Positions 1-11,960 of a DNA stretch of 64,000 bases are shown here, one piece after another (position 1 is the stretch's first letter; each line of letters begins with the position of its first letter). The position numbers were made by a program, and so were the translations under genes. The notes beneath the pieces are model-generated. The model made no database searches, had not been told where the DNA came from, and worked only from the letters and a program-made list of their open reading frames with translations. Source of the DNA: Schizochytrium sp. TIO01 (taxonomy: Eukaryota > Sar > Bigyra > Thraustochytrida > Thraustochytriidae); assembly GCA_004764695.1 (NCBI GenBank), contig SMSO01000025.1:419102-483101 (forward strand), written 5' to 3'.

Positions 1-310
1 CCTTCGCTCCACTGCTCCGCCCTCTCCTCGCTGGATGCTGCTCTGGTCGCTTCCTCGCAGTCCTTCTACTCCAAAGCTGCAGTTTGCCGACGTCGAGGCG
101 CCTAAATCCGCCTTTTTGAGTCCTCTTTCCTTCGGAACCTTGCCAGCTGTGGCTCCGCGGCTCGGAGCTCTTTCCGCTAACAACTAAGTAAGTAGGCCTA
201 ACTAGCTAAGCAAATGGGTACTATGAATAGTACACACAATCAATGAATGAATGAATGCAGAAGCAACAGAATAGGCGACTTAGACTGACTGACTGTTTGA
301 TCAACTGATT

Positions 311-336
311 AATCAATCAATCAATCAATCAATCGA
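311..336. repeat. (AATC)n microsatellite
   Basis: About six perfect AATC units grade into CGATC at the right end. Confidence 0.85.
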
Positions 337-494
337 TCACTCGCTTGCAATTCGATTCCTTCTCTGCCACAGGTCCTTCGCTGCGCTGCTCTCCGAGAGT
401 CCTCGCTTCGCTGTTTGTTCGTTGCGCTTCTGCGGCCGACTTCGCCTTCTTGTTTCTCGAGTTCGAGGTCTGTTGTCTGTTTGCTTCTCAATCA

Positions 495-551
495 ATGTAT
501 GTATGTATGTATGTATGTATGTATGTATGTATGAATGAATGAATGAATGAA
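495..551. repeat. Compound (ATGT)n-(ATGA)n microsatellite
   Basis: About nine ATGT units switch to about five ATGA units, the pattern of a point change spread by slippage. Confidence 0.9.
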
Positions 552-900
552 CGAATCGATCGATTCTTTCTTTCTATGTTTGTTTGTTTGATAGTTTGAT
601 AGTTTGTTGTTGATCTGTTTGCGGTTTGATCTTCGTTTCTTCTGCTGGTGGCGAGCGACCGCGTGAGTTGGGCAGGGTCTGTTCGCTTCTGCAGCAGGGC
701 TGGAGCGCAGAGTCTGCTGGCGCTGTTTATTGATTGGGCTCGAGAACAGCTCGTGCCGACGGCGTTGAGTTATGGGTTTGCTGACCGTGCTGCGCGGGCG
801 CCGGGACTCCTAAGGCGACTCCTACGGCGCCCTGCTTCGCGCCTATGGTTGGCTAACTCGCTAACTGACCATTTTTTCAACTCGCAAACTATTTTTAATT

Positions 901-3490
901 GAAAGAAAGAATGGGAAAGAAAGAAAAAAAGAAAGAAAGAAAAAGAAAAAAGACTAGGTCCTACTGATACTTAAAGTTTTATTATTTTTATTGTTATTAA
1001 TGTATAGTTAATCTATCATAAGCATGGATCTGCATGTGAATAGACACATGTTTTAAAGATTTTAAAAGAAACTCCGGCTAGCTCGTTGTTAATAGTTCGT
1101 TGCGCAAGGAAAGGAAAGGGAGTTTTTTCTTTGTATCTATCTGGCTGTCTGCTGTTCGGAAGATCGCAAGCAGGCGATTTTTCACTAACGAGTGTTGCGT
1201 TGAGGATTGGTTGGACGAAGGAGGTCTTAGTGGCTTGTACCGCGTGTAGTGTTGGCTAAACAAACTGGGGAGATGAATGAGTGAAACTTTCTGTCGTGTG
1301 TGAGTGGTTTGAGATGAAAATAACTATTTACTTTTCATCTTTTTACAGTAAAAATAAATAAATATATATATATATATATGTATATAAAGACAACACAGCA
1401 GAGCCTTCGTAAATCATCATAATAACCGCATCTCGTTAGAATAAAAGAGAAGACCTGTCCAATAGGTATGTCATAATAAGAAACCTCTCATCAAAATGAC
1501 TTTAAAATACTGTGAATTAGACCCTCTTTTATTTAATGCTTCTGGTACCTACATGCAACAAGAAGAAGAAATATTAAGCGAGCGAGCATGAATTAAAATC
1601 ATGGGGAAACACTCCGACAGCTACCGAGTTGTCCGAAGCAAGACGAAGTTCACCATTCTTAGAGTTGTACAACTGTCCTTCCTCTTCCCCAGTGTTGTGG
1701 ATTCAGTCGTGGCGAGATGTATTTTAATTCGGAATTTTACATTAATGATTCTTTAACATATACAATATAATCAAATATTTTTTTAAAAAAGAAAAGAAAA
1801 GAAAAAAGAGAAAAAAGAGAAATGTCTAAACCAACTTCAATGTAGCTCCGGCCTGCTACGCGCTTGCAGGATGCACGATGTGTGAGCTGGCTTCTTTTCA
1901 ATTTAAACAGCCCACGATGCAGTCGGGGCCGCTATTCTCTTGCCCCCGAGTTGAGGTCATTATGACCAACAGAACATTCTTTTCTCCATCTAAACACGCT
2001 GAAAGTGGCGGCTAAGCCTGTCCCATTCGCCCTGTGCCAGGTTGCCCCTCTGCCCAAATTCACCTTTTAATTTTGAAAAGAAAAGATTTCAATTGTAAAG
2101 TAAAAAGAGTGCGGAGCTTTTTTAAATTTGAATCAAACAAAAAAAAGTAGAAAGGTTTTTAATTAAAATACTGCATGTTTTTGTTAAAATTTAAAACAAT
2201 TTTCAAATATCCTGAGAGGAGGCATGCAAAAATAAAATACACAGGAGAGATACTTCATTTACAAGGAGTAAGTTTCATTCGCCAAAGGAAAGTTAATAAT
2301 CACAATAACATTAAATATTAAATATTATTTTAATTATTCATTATTCACTAAATATTTAAAACAGATTTCAAAATAGTCATGGATTTCATTTTATATTTCA
2401 GGAAAGAAGGAAATGAAAAATTGTAAGATTGGCGAAGGACGACTCGATTGTCTGTCCCATCCATTTTTCTACTCAATTTCAGACTTTTCACGCTTTGGAA
2501 GAGACAACCAGGAAGAGATTACCAAGCGGTTTAAACAATCCTACTTTCGGGCGGTCCGTCCATATTGAATGTGAGTGAGTGAGAAACAAACAATTGTTTT
2601 TAAATTAAGAAATATAAAATATACTCTTCTTTCGTAAAGCTAATCACAGTCGTCGCTCATTTTTATTTCACTAAGAAGCCATTTTGATTCTCTTCTTTAT
2701 CCCTGTCTGACCTACTACATTTTTGTCTTTTTTTATTGTATGATATGCTATGCAGGAGTAATATCACTCTAGCTGCGTCTGTCTGTTTGGATGGGTTCAT
2801 TTCTGTTACACTCGTTTGTGTTTAAAAGTAGAAAATGAATGACCTGTCAAGCCTAGTGAGTTCTACATAATATCGTTATCCGACTCACAAAGTTTTCTTG
2901 TTAGACTCAGTTCGGAGCACAATCGATTTGGAGAAAATCCAACATTATTATGATTAATTAAATACAAGTTATATTTAAAAAAAATACACATTACTTTCAA
3001 GTTTGAGGCATGCAAGTAAAAAATGAAATAGAAAAGAAGAAGTATTTTATTCTCCTTACAAAGCATGGTAGCATAGCAAGTGGTATTTTATTTTAGTTTA
3101 GTTTAGTTTAGTTTAAAATTTAAAAGCCTTATCTAGTAAAAAGAAATCTTGAAATTCGAGAGGGAGAGAAAGAATGGTAATTTATTTCAAACAGAAAAAG
3201 AGCGATGATGGTTGTAGAAATCAACGCGAGCGTCGACTGTTGGAACCAGCAGGCACTTGCAAAAGTCTAATTCCTTTTCCCAGATGATAGTTTGTTGGAT
3301 TGACAGACTGCTGTGATGGTTTTTGTTGGTGCAAACGATCATGTCTGTTGCATGAGTATATATGCATATATAGTTACGCACAAGAACTCGGTAGGGTTCA
3401 GACAAACAGCTCCTACTATGTTCTATGAGACCTGAAATAAATGAATTAACCATTTAAATAAAACAAAAACTAAAAACTAAAAAAAACCGG
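901..3490. other. AT-rich, gene-free block
   Basis: This stretch has AT- and purine-rich sequence with A/G tracts (about 905-955, 1785-1820), a TA repeat near 1363-1379 and a TTTAG repeat near 3093-3115. Three AATAAAATAC decamers (either strand) lie at 2231, 3042 and 3083. Only short chance frames occur. Confidence 0.6.
1362..1379. repeat. (TA)n microsatellite
   Basis: About nine TA units lie in an AT-rich block. Confidence 0.85.
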
Positions 3491-4843
3491 AAACATGGTT
3501 CACTGGAATCTCAATCGTTCTATTCACCAAGGGTTTCTTTCTATGGTGCCTTCGCAGGAAAGCGAGCGACTGGAGCGGCTGGCCAACAAGTCGCGCGTAC
3601 CTTTTCTTTTCTTCAAGGCAACGGGAGAAAGTAATATCTCCACGAAAAAGACAAGCGATGGTATCTCTGAAATTCATTGGACATGAATCTGTCTCCGACC
3701 GGTGAGAATAAAAGGTCGTCGCTCTGCTCATGCGTCAGTAAGTTGTTACCATCTGGCTGACAACTTGGATAAGCGAAATCAAAGCGAGGGTTTGTCGTGA
3801 ACAGACGGTTAAGCATGCTATTTTGTTACATGCTCGCCATGCTCTCCCTTGTTTTCAATAAAGAACGAAGGACGCAAGTCGTACGAAGTACCATTGAACG
3901 ACCATGCTCCCATTGCACTCTTCTAGTACCTTTCAATCTTCGACTTTTAGATTTCCTTTCCTCCTTCCTTCCTTTCCTCCTTCCTTCCTTCCTTCCTTCC
4001 TTTCTTCCTTCCCGCTTACTTGCTATTATAAATCAACTCACTGCTCACTCTTTAGGTTCATGATCCCCAATGAAAGCGCTGCAGTGCAAGTCAATAAGTC
4101 CCTCTTGCAGATGTGCTCACTACATCCACCATGCTGTTGTCTCCTAGCTTCAGGCCGATGATCTCTTTTCTTGCGAGTTCGGACTAAAACAACGCAATAT
4201 ATTGGGGCGATGACGTTCCAGTGGCTTACGAGTGCATTCAAGATCTTCAGTTCAACGCATTGCGGTATATCAAAGTCATTTGCATGCGATCTGCGAAGAT
4301 TTTGTCCATATTCGGCCCTAAAATATGCCGCCGCCAGAATTGCGCAGTCTTTATATATTGGAGACCATAGATGGGATGCATCAACGATTCCTCAAGCTCC
4401 GCTTGCTTCTTTCGGAATTTGTTTGTCAATCTTCCTCACGAATGTTATGAAACCCTTGCTTTGGAAACCTTATCTTTGCGATAAAACACATTTTCACACC
4501 AACTTGGATATAACAACTTGAACTTGGTAGGTACTAATTCATGGTTAGCAGCAGTGCGTAGCCTTGCTTTAGAAGAAACAATCTAAATACGGGAAGATCA
4601 AGGAGATCTTGGGCCCACAAGAACTTCACTTCTGCTGCAGGCAACGGACTCTTCGCATGACGCAAAGGTTTCTTTTTCTTTCTCGTCTCAAACCCCCCTT
4701 TATCTGCAATCGCACCACAATCCACCCACGTAAAGTTCGCAGGATACGGCGCTCTGCCATTGAATCCAATCCAAACCAAATATTACATCTCCACAACCGC
4801 CATTGCAACTGCTGAGATGGACTTGTCCTCAATCTCATCTAAA

Positions 4844-4846
<3 letters not shown>
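3491..4846. other. No gene recognised
   Basis: Mixed-composition DNA with overlapping short frames on both strands, none with a recognisable domain. It contains the CTTCC tract at 3952-4013. Confidence 0.5.
3952..4013. repeat. CTTC/CTTTCC polypyrimidine repeat
   Basis: A 62-bp uninterrupted pyrimidine tract of CTTCC, TTCC and CTTTC units. Confidence 0.85.

Positions 4847-4894
<48 letters not shown>
4847..4894. repeat. Compound (TA)18-(TG)6 microsatellite
   Basis: Eighteen TA units pass directly into six TG units, giving a fully alternating purine-pyrimidine stretch that could adopt Z-DNA or cruciform forms. Confidence 0.95.
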
Positions 4895-5277
4895 CTTCAG
4901 GGAGTACTGCCATCATTCATTGCAGACACAGGTCTGCTCCGCCAGACAGGCTCAGCAAAAGTATCTCTGCCCGGCAGGAGGAGCAGCATCGGGTCGCCTC
5001 GCCGACCGGCCCAGCTCAGGAGCAGGCGCCAGAGCAATCGCAATCCGGTGGATGGGCTGTCTCGATCACTCAGCCACAGCTTTCACTTGGTTCCCTAACA
5101 GTAGTAAAATTATCACGGTTCTTCTTCGATTTTCCAAATTAGACGGACGCGAGCCCCATACAAGCGAGAGGTGACAGCCAGCATCTGTCCAACCAAGAGA
5201 CCAAAGCCACAAGTCCCTGGAGGGCAGAGCGCAGAGCTCAGAGACCCGTTGATGAAAGAACGACAGGAATGGCGAGA

Positions 5278-5476
5278 ACGACAAGTTTGACAAGTTTGAC
5301 AAAAGGCTGACAAAGGCTGACAAAGGTTGACAACATTGACAAGTTTGACAAGTTTGACATAAGTCTGACAATATTGACAACATTGACAAGTTTGACAAAG
5401 TTTGGCATGTTTTGACAAAGTTTGACATTTTTTGACAAAGTTTGACAACATTGACAAGTTTGACAAGTTTGACAAG
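5278..5476. repeat. Degenerate TTTGACAAG minisatellite
   Basis: Around 20 imperfect 9-11 bp units (TTTGACAAG, TTGACAACA, GCTGACAAA and others) run for about 200 bp. All three reverse frames and one forward frame stay open through it, which creates repetitive pseudo-proteins (VKLVKLVN, CQTCQTCQ) that I do not regard as genes. Confidence 0.85.
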
Positions 5477-5757
5477 CTGTTTCGACAAGCGTGGATGGGC
5501 AAGAAAGAGGCCGTTGCTCTGGCCCACGACCATGTCGCGGAGGGGCAGCGGCAGCAGGTTGTCCACGAGCCACGAGGGCTTTCGTTGAACCATGTCCCGG
5601 GGATCCTGCCGCCCGATGTGCATGGGAGTAGACGAGTTACGAATGCTTGGTTCGAGGCGGAGGGGTGCACCTTGGGCGAGGTCCACCGGTTTCTGTGGAG
5701 GAGCCCCTGCGAGATGAGGGCGCTGTTGCTGCCTGCGCCATGCGGCTCGTGGCCTTT

Positions 5758-5812
5758 CATGTGATGTCATGTGATGTCATGTGATTCATGTGATTTCATG
5801 TGATGTCATGTG
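5758..5812. repeat. ATGTGATGTC tandem repeat
   Basis: About five copies of a 9-10 bp unit (ATGTGATGTC, with ATGTGATTC variants) follow each other. Confidence 0.85.
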
Positions 5813-6352
5813 CGCTTTACCAGTTCGACTTGATCTGCTGCTCGCCGTCTTCAGGGTTTCCGTTCAATATTTCAACATCCCTTGAGCAGCAGTCCGGCGT
5901 CAGTCGATGCCGTTGATGTTGGCTCTCTCTCGGACGCCGAAGCGGAGGAGGAGGAGGAGGCGGAGGAGGAGATGGGCTCCTACCGTCGAGTCCTCCCCGG
6001 GCGCCATCGACTTGTTACAAGCCATCAATTTGTTTGTTGGCGCCCAATGCGACTTCCGGGCACACCGAATTCATTTGGTCTGCTGCCTGCGTGGTCTTGC
6101 GCTGCTTCTTCGTAGTCTGCAGACCAAATTGCTTACAGGGGCGAATGCCTCACTCACGGCAATCCATCGATCCATCAATCCATCAATCCATCAGGTAAGT
6201 TTCTTCGCGATGGCCATCTGTCGCGGCGATCGGGCTAGCGATCGAGGTGGAGAACCTTGGCGCTACTCCGGCTGGACTGGCTTTGGTCGAAGCTCCTGTA
6301 ATCCGCTCCGTTGGAAATGCAAATGAGAACGAGAATGAGAATGAGAAGGAAA

Positions 6353-6383
<31 letters not shown>
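6353..6383. repeat. (GCTT)n microsatellite
   Basis: About eight GCTT units. The same motif recurs at 24601, 26796, 27804, 30150 and 31843, and as CAAG at 20311 and 22013. Confidence 0.9.
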
Positions 6384-6619
6384 CGTTGGCTTGGCGGCCT
6401 CCCAGAGATAGAGATTGAGATTGGGCTGCCTCCGTGCCAGGTCTCCTTCTACTGCTTGAGGAGAACTAGCTGGCCGGTCAGGTGTCGAAGAAGGCGGTAC
6501 GGGGAGGATGCCTTGGCCGCCTGAAATCGATTGCGACTGCGGCAGTCTCCCTGGTCCCAGGTTTCAAAGTACGGGAGAAAGAAGCCGCGCAAGGGGAAGA
6601 AAGCAAGCAAGGAGTTTAC

Positions 6620-6643
6620 ATGCATGCATGCATGCATGCATGC
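6620..6643. repeat. (TGCA)n self-complementary microsatellite
   Basis: Six units of a palindromic tetranucleotide; it can extrude as a hairpin. Confidence 0.9.
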
Positions 6644-7364
6644 CATTTATTGCAGCATCATTCGTGACCAGCTAGCTGCCCAGCTGATTCATGAAAGGAT
6701 GGATCGCGATGCTCTGGCTCGTGTACAGCAAACTCACGTCTAAAGCTGGTGGTGCCTAGTCGATAGGCTTTCGCAAACAAGCAGGCAATCTATCTCCCCG
6801 ATGGATTAATCAATTAAATAGCACATAAGCAGCATCGCGAGGTTTCACAATTTGAGCGTGAGTTCATATTCCCAAAGTCGAGAGAATTGAACTCCAAATT
6901 GGTAAACAAACCATCCATTAATGTGATCAATCCATCAAACAGCCAAATCAGTGAACGAATGAATGAATGAATAAGCAGACGAATGCCGCCTTGGATCTAG
7001 CCTCAGCATGCAAGAATCGAAGTCGTCAAAAGTCAGCCTCAGACTTGTAATTAACTTAAAGTCGAAGGCAGCTCGAGCGCGCAGGCAGGCGTTTGTTGTA
7101 ATTACAGTGCCGGCGTGCGTGTGAGGCGACGGAGCTCCAACGCAGCGATGGTGCTGCACAACAAGAACAAGCCAAGCTCAAGTAATGAACGATAGATAAT
7201 AACTGAGCACTCTTCCTCCAAAAGGAGCTCTGGAGTTCCGAGGGACGCTCGTTATTTCCATCTTTCCGACATCTTCTCTGCAGGAATTGCCAGGAGCCGG
7301 CGGTCATAGAGTTGCGGCTAAGGGGCGCTAGCTGGGAAGACGGAAGCCACGGCACAACAGAAAC

Positions 7365-7365
<1 letters not shown>

Positions 7366-7397
<32 letters not shown>
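7366..7397. repeat. (GTTA)n microsatellite
   Basis: About eight units at the boundary between a GC-rich and an AT-rich stretch. Confidence 0.9.
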
Positions 7398-7399
7398 GG

Positions 7400-9683
7400 T
7401 TGTAAAGAGGCGACTTTCTTTTACAAAAATAAAATATAAAGTATAATGTAATGTAATATAATGTAATGTAATATAATAAAATAAAAAGGAAGAAACAAGA
7501 ATTTATGTTATTTTAAGAAGGAATATGCGTCGATGCATAGAATACTGTCGCTTGAAGAACAGAACAACCAACAGCCGAATTGAAGCGGTCAACTCGAGGC
7601 CAACCAACAGACATTTGAGACTCCGACGCCGCGAAGAGAGCGAGGAAGTTATCAGACGAGGTCAATGCCAACAAACTAACAATCAGAAAAGGCCTTCCTG
7701 GGTCGGGAATTGGTTCTTTGGAGAGAGGCGATTGACTCCTTTTAGAGGAACATGCGGCGGTGATGCTAATGTTGCACTAGGGCGCCTACCACCTAGCGAG
7801 GTTGAAAAGTGGTCACATTCTTTCTTCGATCAGGTTGAGACGATGTATACAAAAAGGCTCGCTCACCTTGGCAAACTCCATGGCCACTCAAGCTGGGAGA
7901 ACATTTGTGGTTGGTAGAGGCAATTGAAGAAATACACGGGTGATTGTTTTGGCTTGACTTTTTACCCAAGTTGCTAAAAGATTTTATCAACTTAGCACCT
8001 CTGACTAGTGCGAGTGAAACTACGCCATAGACACCTCGAATGGTGAGCAAGCTTAGTTTTTAATATAAACACAGAACAAAAAGAAAGACCTTAGTTTAAC
8101 AAGAAATGATGTCAGTGAATAGAAATGAAACGGAATGGAAAACTGAAAAGGAATGAAGATGAAAATTAACTGTTTTTAATAATCAACTGGGTGGTGGCTC
8201 ACAAGATTGATGCTATATAATGTTTTGACTTTAGTTTTCTATTCATAATTGCGCTAAAGAGTGACTACGTGCCCAGGCCTGATTGCTGGAAGGGATAGGT
8301 CGGATAATTGCAAATGTTCTCTCGTGACGCAGTCAACCTAGATTAAAAAATGTGCTACAGAATCTGAGGATTTGTACAGATGTTTGAGATCTGTGCCTTG
8401 CAAGTTGGCGTGCACCTTGGAATCGACTACATACTTATTTCTTTTGTTACAATAAACGCATACAGTTTCTCCTTTCACTCTTTATTGATGACACTAGTTG
8501 CTACCGTATTTTACCCGAACAAACTGATTTTCCAAATTTTAGAGCGCCCAATATTCTAGTTAGCTTGCATACAGTGGGTGCGTTGAAGTTTGGGTGGGAC
8601 TATGCTTACAACCCTCAAATGATATTGAGCCTTCATACGGAAGTGCATACTTCCGACAGCTAAGGAACAGGGATCAAAGGCTGACTTTCATGAAAGTTGG
8701 CAGAATCATGAAAGTCAGCAGAAACTTTAGCAATTTCAAAATATTGATTTTGTACAAAGATGAAGAATTCCGTAACTATGTGCAGGCTATAGATAGGCCG
8801 ATGCTAATAGGTATGCATGCGACTTTATTTTTGCTTACCTACTATTTTATCGGGTTGAAAGTTTAGACGGTCTTTGTGAGATCTCGCAAACCCAGAGTTT
8901 TACACTGCAAAAATGAGCGTTTTAATTATAGGATGACCAGGCGTCCGAGCCCATCTCCTGGTGGGAATCATTCGTTTTGATTGGGCTCTCAGCTTTGTTG
9001 TGTCGTTCTGGAAAACATCGATTGTCTCTCGCTCGCTCGCTCATTTAATATAATATTTTATACAAAATGCTCACCCACAAAGAATGCTCAAGTTTGAGTT
9101 GATTGGGAGCACACAATTTTGAAGAGCCAGGTCGAATACAAGGGCCAAAAGAAGTGGGCCCTTTTCTCTTTTCTTGTAGCCTCCTTGTTCTCATTTCAGA
9201 TACCTATCATAAAAAATATTTATGCTCGCTCGTTTTGGTTGATCTTACTACTTTAGATGGTGGTGGGTAGTGGCATAGAGGTTAATGCCTGCTACTTGCA
9301 AAACGTGAAAATATGCAACCCTGTATTCTTCAAATTTAGTAAGATTTGCTCCTTTACACGACATAAAGAAAGCTAGCTCCATTGCAAGTTGCACTAGATC
9401 TCAGACACTGTTTCTGGGCTTCAGTCGTGTCCTGCAACAAATGCCTGGCACGCTGCACGGGGGTAAATTTAGAACCACGCGGATTACAAATCCTTCTCAA
9501 TAAAGATCGAGACCACAGCGAATGAAAATGTATTACAACGGCTATGGATGCTTGCCAGGCTCGCTAGTTGCCCGACTTAAAGACAAGAAAAGATTTTCAC
9601 ATCATCCTCAGTTCTCTACTAAAAATTAAGTTGTGCCAAGCATGCTGCATGCCATTTGGACCAAAGCGATATCAACTGCATCA
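7400..9683. other. No gene recognised
   Basis: AT-rich at the left (AATGT/AATAT repeats at 7442-7485), then mixed DNA. Frames at 7525-7917 and 8594-8866 are open but match no family. A 12-bp inverted repeat lies at 8680-8719. Confidence 0.5.
8680..8719. repeat. 12-bp perfect inverted repeat
   Basis: GCTGACTTTCAT (8680-8691) is the exact reverse complement of ATGAAAGTCAGC (8708-8719), with a 16-base loop. It could form a hairpin in DNA or RNA. Confidence 0.8.
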
Positions 9684-9695
9684 CCCCCCCCCCCC
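9684..9695. repeat. Homopolymer C12
   Basis: Twelve consecutive cytosines. Similar runs lie at 15518-15527, 25990-26005 and 33519-33532. Confidence 0.95.
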
Positions 9696-10010
9696 TTAGA
9701 TTTATTACGACTTGCTTAAGTTCCTGCTTCTACCAACACCGCTGCTGCTGCCGCTGCTTCTGTAATTACTTCTTCTCTTAGAGCTCAGTCCCCGGAAGAT
9801 AAATCAGCAGCTGAAGCTGCACAGCCAAAATGCGAAATCGTCTGCTGTCCAAGGGCGCAACACGTCAGATCTTGTAACGAGTGCCCCAGCGAAGCTTGTT
9901 AAGCTCACATCATTAGGGAAGCATACTACTTTCCTGCAATGCGTTCTTCCCCGACCCTGTTCCATCTAACTATCTCACACGCCAACTTCTTAAGCTCTTT
10001 TTCCAAGTGA

Positions 10011-10034
10011 CACTCACTCACTCACTCACTCACT
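10011..10034. repeat. (CACT)6 microsatellite
   Basis: Six perfect CACT units. The same unit follows CATT repeats at 16863. Confidence 0.9.
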
Positions 10035-10534
10035 GCACTCGTCGCAGGAGTTGTAGAATGGGGTAGAACAAGAACAAGTCTTTTCGTCACTCTCGCGCAA
10101 GAAAGGAAAGCAACCTCTGTGCCTCTTCGTGGTCTTGCCAGTGCGTGCCTCCTGCTGCCCCACGTTTGGTAAGCTCCCTTCGTCCTCGCGAGATCCGAGA
10201 TTACAGCGCTGGCATGATGGACGTCCAAGCCCTGGCACTTTGTTTCCCTAATACCTCAATCTTGGGCCAATCCGCATTCTCACGAATCTCGCTCGCCAAC
10301 TCGTGCCACGCTGCCATTCATTCATTCATTGCATTCATCCATCCGTTCACACGTTCGAGATGGCGTCCATAAATCTATCTTCTCCTCCTGAATACCTGGC
10401 AAGCAAGCTACCCCCAGCACGTTGACCCCATACCCCAGCACGTCTGCAATCCGGAACCACTTCCTCTTCGAGCGCCGGAGACCTCAAGGTTCCTACCTCT
10501 CCTTACGCTGACCTCCATCGCTGCCTACGCTCTG

Positions 10535-10602
10535 CTCTGTAAGAAGGCGATCTGTAAGAAGGGCTCTGTAAGAAGGGCTCTGTAAGAAGGGCTCTGTAAG
10601 AA
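10535..10602. repeat. 14-bp tandem repeat (CTCTGTAAGAAGGG)
   Basis: About four and a half units; the central copies are exact and the first is altered (GCGAT in place of GGGCT). Confidence 0.85.
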
Positions 10603-11182
10603 CCGGGAGTGAGCTCTTCGCTGCTTCGCTACTCTACTTCGTACTTTGCAGCCCTCGACGGCCAAGCCAATCTCGAAAGGCGATCGGGTGCGTGCGTGCG
10701 TGCATGAGATAGATAAATGGTGAGTGAGACGGAGAGGTGTCTGCAGGATTATTGATGCTTGAGCGCAGGGTTTACGAGTAGGGAGTGGGTGGCATGAATC
10801 GAGTTCTCCCAAACCTCATTCCAAAAGCGTGCGCTGTCGTGGAGCGGAAGCTGCTCCAAGTGCCGCTTCGCTTCGTGGATGGATGCACTTGACCCGTGAT
10901 CGCTGATCGTGGACCAATTGATTTTGGCCAGAGCCGACGGTGATGAAGCTGCAGCCTGAACGCCTTCCAAGGCGCCTAGCGAAGCCAGCAAGAAAGCAGG
11001 CAGGCAAGCAAGCAAAGTTAGCTTGCGTCTTGCCAGAATTGATATCATCTCCAAGTCGCTGGCCGAGTCTAAGTTTCCGAGTTTCGGGACACACGGCACC
11101 TTTTCCATATATTCAGAGCTCCTCATTGCGATTGCGATTGCAATTGCAATGTAACAATCAATCACAGCGGTGGGTAGCATAG

Positions 11183-11213
11183 GTAGTAGGTAGGTAGGTA
11201 GGTAGGTAGGTAC
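11183..11213. repeat. (GTAG)n microsatellite ending in GGTACC
   Basis: About seven GTAG units run into GGTACC. GTAG/GTAC-rich patches recur at 17355, 20463, 41988 and 53860. Confidence 0.85.
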
Positions 11214-11430
11214 CTTTGAAAAACTAAGTTGGTTGCAAAAGGCCCTTGCAATTACGTCAGGTTTCGTCATTTTTGCAAGTGCCCTTTCCATGAAGGGAGA
11301 GCGATTAAGGGTGGGTTTTCAGGATAGGCAGTAGGTAAGCGAAGCTCCAATCTTTGTTTTCACAACGTAATCTCATGTTTGTAGATACTGGGAAGGCACT
11401 GCTTTCTGTTTCCTTGCGCGAATTAAGACA

Positions 11431-11960
11431 CACGCACACACGCTTATTACATTTTATTAAAAAAAGAAAGGAAAGTAAAAAGAGAATGTATTGATTGTTC
11501 TCTATTGTAATAATTATAATTGTAATAATGATTAATTAGCCAACATCATATGCTTTTTATTATGATATTATATTTTATTGATTAAAAAAAGAAAAGAAAA
11601 GAAAAGAGAACTAAAAAGCAGATGAAATGGAATCGCCTTGAGTTGAAAAGGGGCATTTATTTGGATATCATAATTACAATTGGCGTTGTTGTCCTTCGAA
11701 GCTTTTAAACTCTGGCAATCCAAAAAGAATGGAAGAAGGAAACGATTCTTTCCGTATTCTGTTCTTATTGTAAACCAATCTCACCACTTTATTCTCCATT
11801 CCGTATTTTCCAAAGTTGCGTTCCTTCTGCTTTCGCCCTTTTTGTTGCACATTCCAAACCTTCTTCAACATACGTTTCTACTTCCTCCAAAAAGGAAAAA
11901 AGAAAAAAGAAAAGGAAAAAAGGTTCAACAAATAAAGAAATCTTGAACTCGATCTCACGT
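11431..11960. other. AT-rich, gene-free block with AAAAG tracts
   Basis: Contains repeated GAAAA units near 11587-11608 and AT-rich filler; no gene seen. Confidence 0.6.

Larger units (their letters stand above)
1..900. other. No gene recognised; left edge with short repeats
   Basis: A frame from base 2 to 187 is open (it contains LQFADVEAPKSAFLSPLSFG) and could be the end of something cut by the window edge, but no family is recognised. The rest holds AATC repeats (about 304-334), a TATG run and TTTG-rich sequence. Confidence 0.4.
5813..7365. other. No gene recognised
   Basis: GC-rich to mixed DNA with a GAG-rich patch (5944-5972), an ATCC repeat (6165-6194) and two microsatellites. A forward frame covering 5907-6326 is open but low-complexity, with an arginine run from the GAGGAG patch, and is not convincing. 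Confidence 0.5.
9696..11430. other. No gene recognised
   Basis: GC-rich to mixed DNA carrying CACT, CATT and GTAG microsatellites and a 14-bp minisatellite. Frames on both strands are open only because the composition is low in stops. Confidence 0.5.

Noticed and set aside
1-187. Possible 3' end of a gene at the left edge
   Set aside because: One frame is open to base 187, but two others are open for much of it and no family is recognisable; too little to call.
5066-5770. 234-codon reverse frame with VKLVKLVN repeats
   Set aside because: The core is the TTTGACAAG minisatellite; three frames are open at once, as expected from the unit rather than from selection.
9258-9330. tRNA-like stretch with an A-box-like TGGCATAGAGG
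   Set aside because: The anticodon arm does not pair well and there is no B box (GGTTCGANTCC), so neither a tRNA nor a sound tRNA-derived SINE can be supported.
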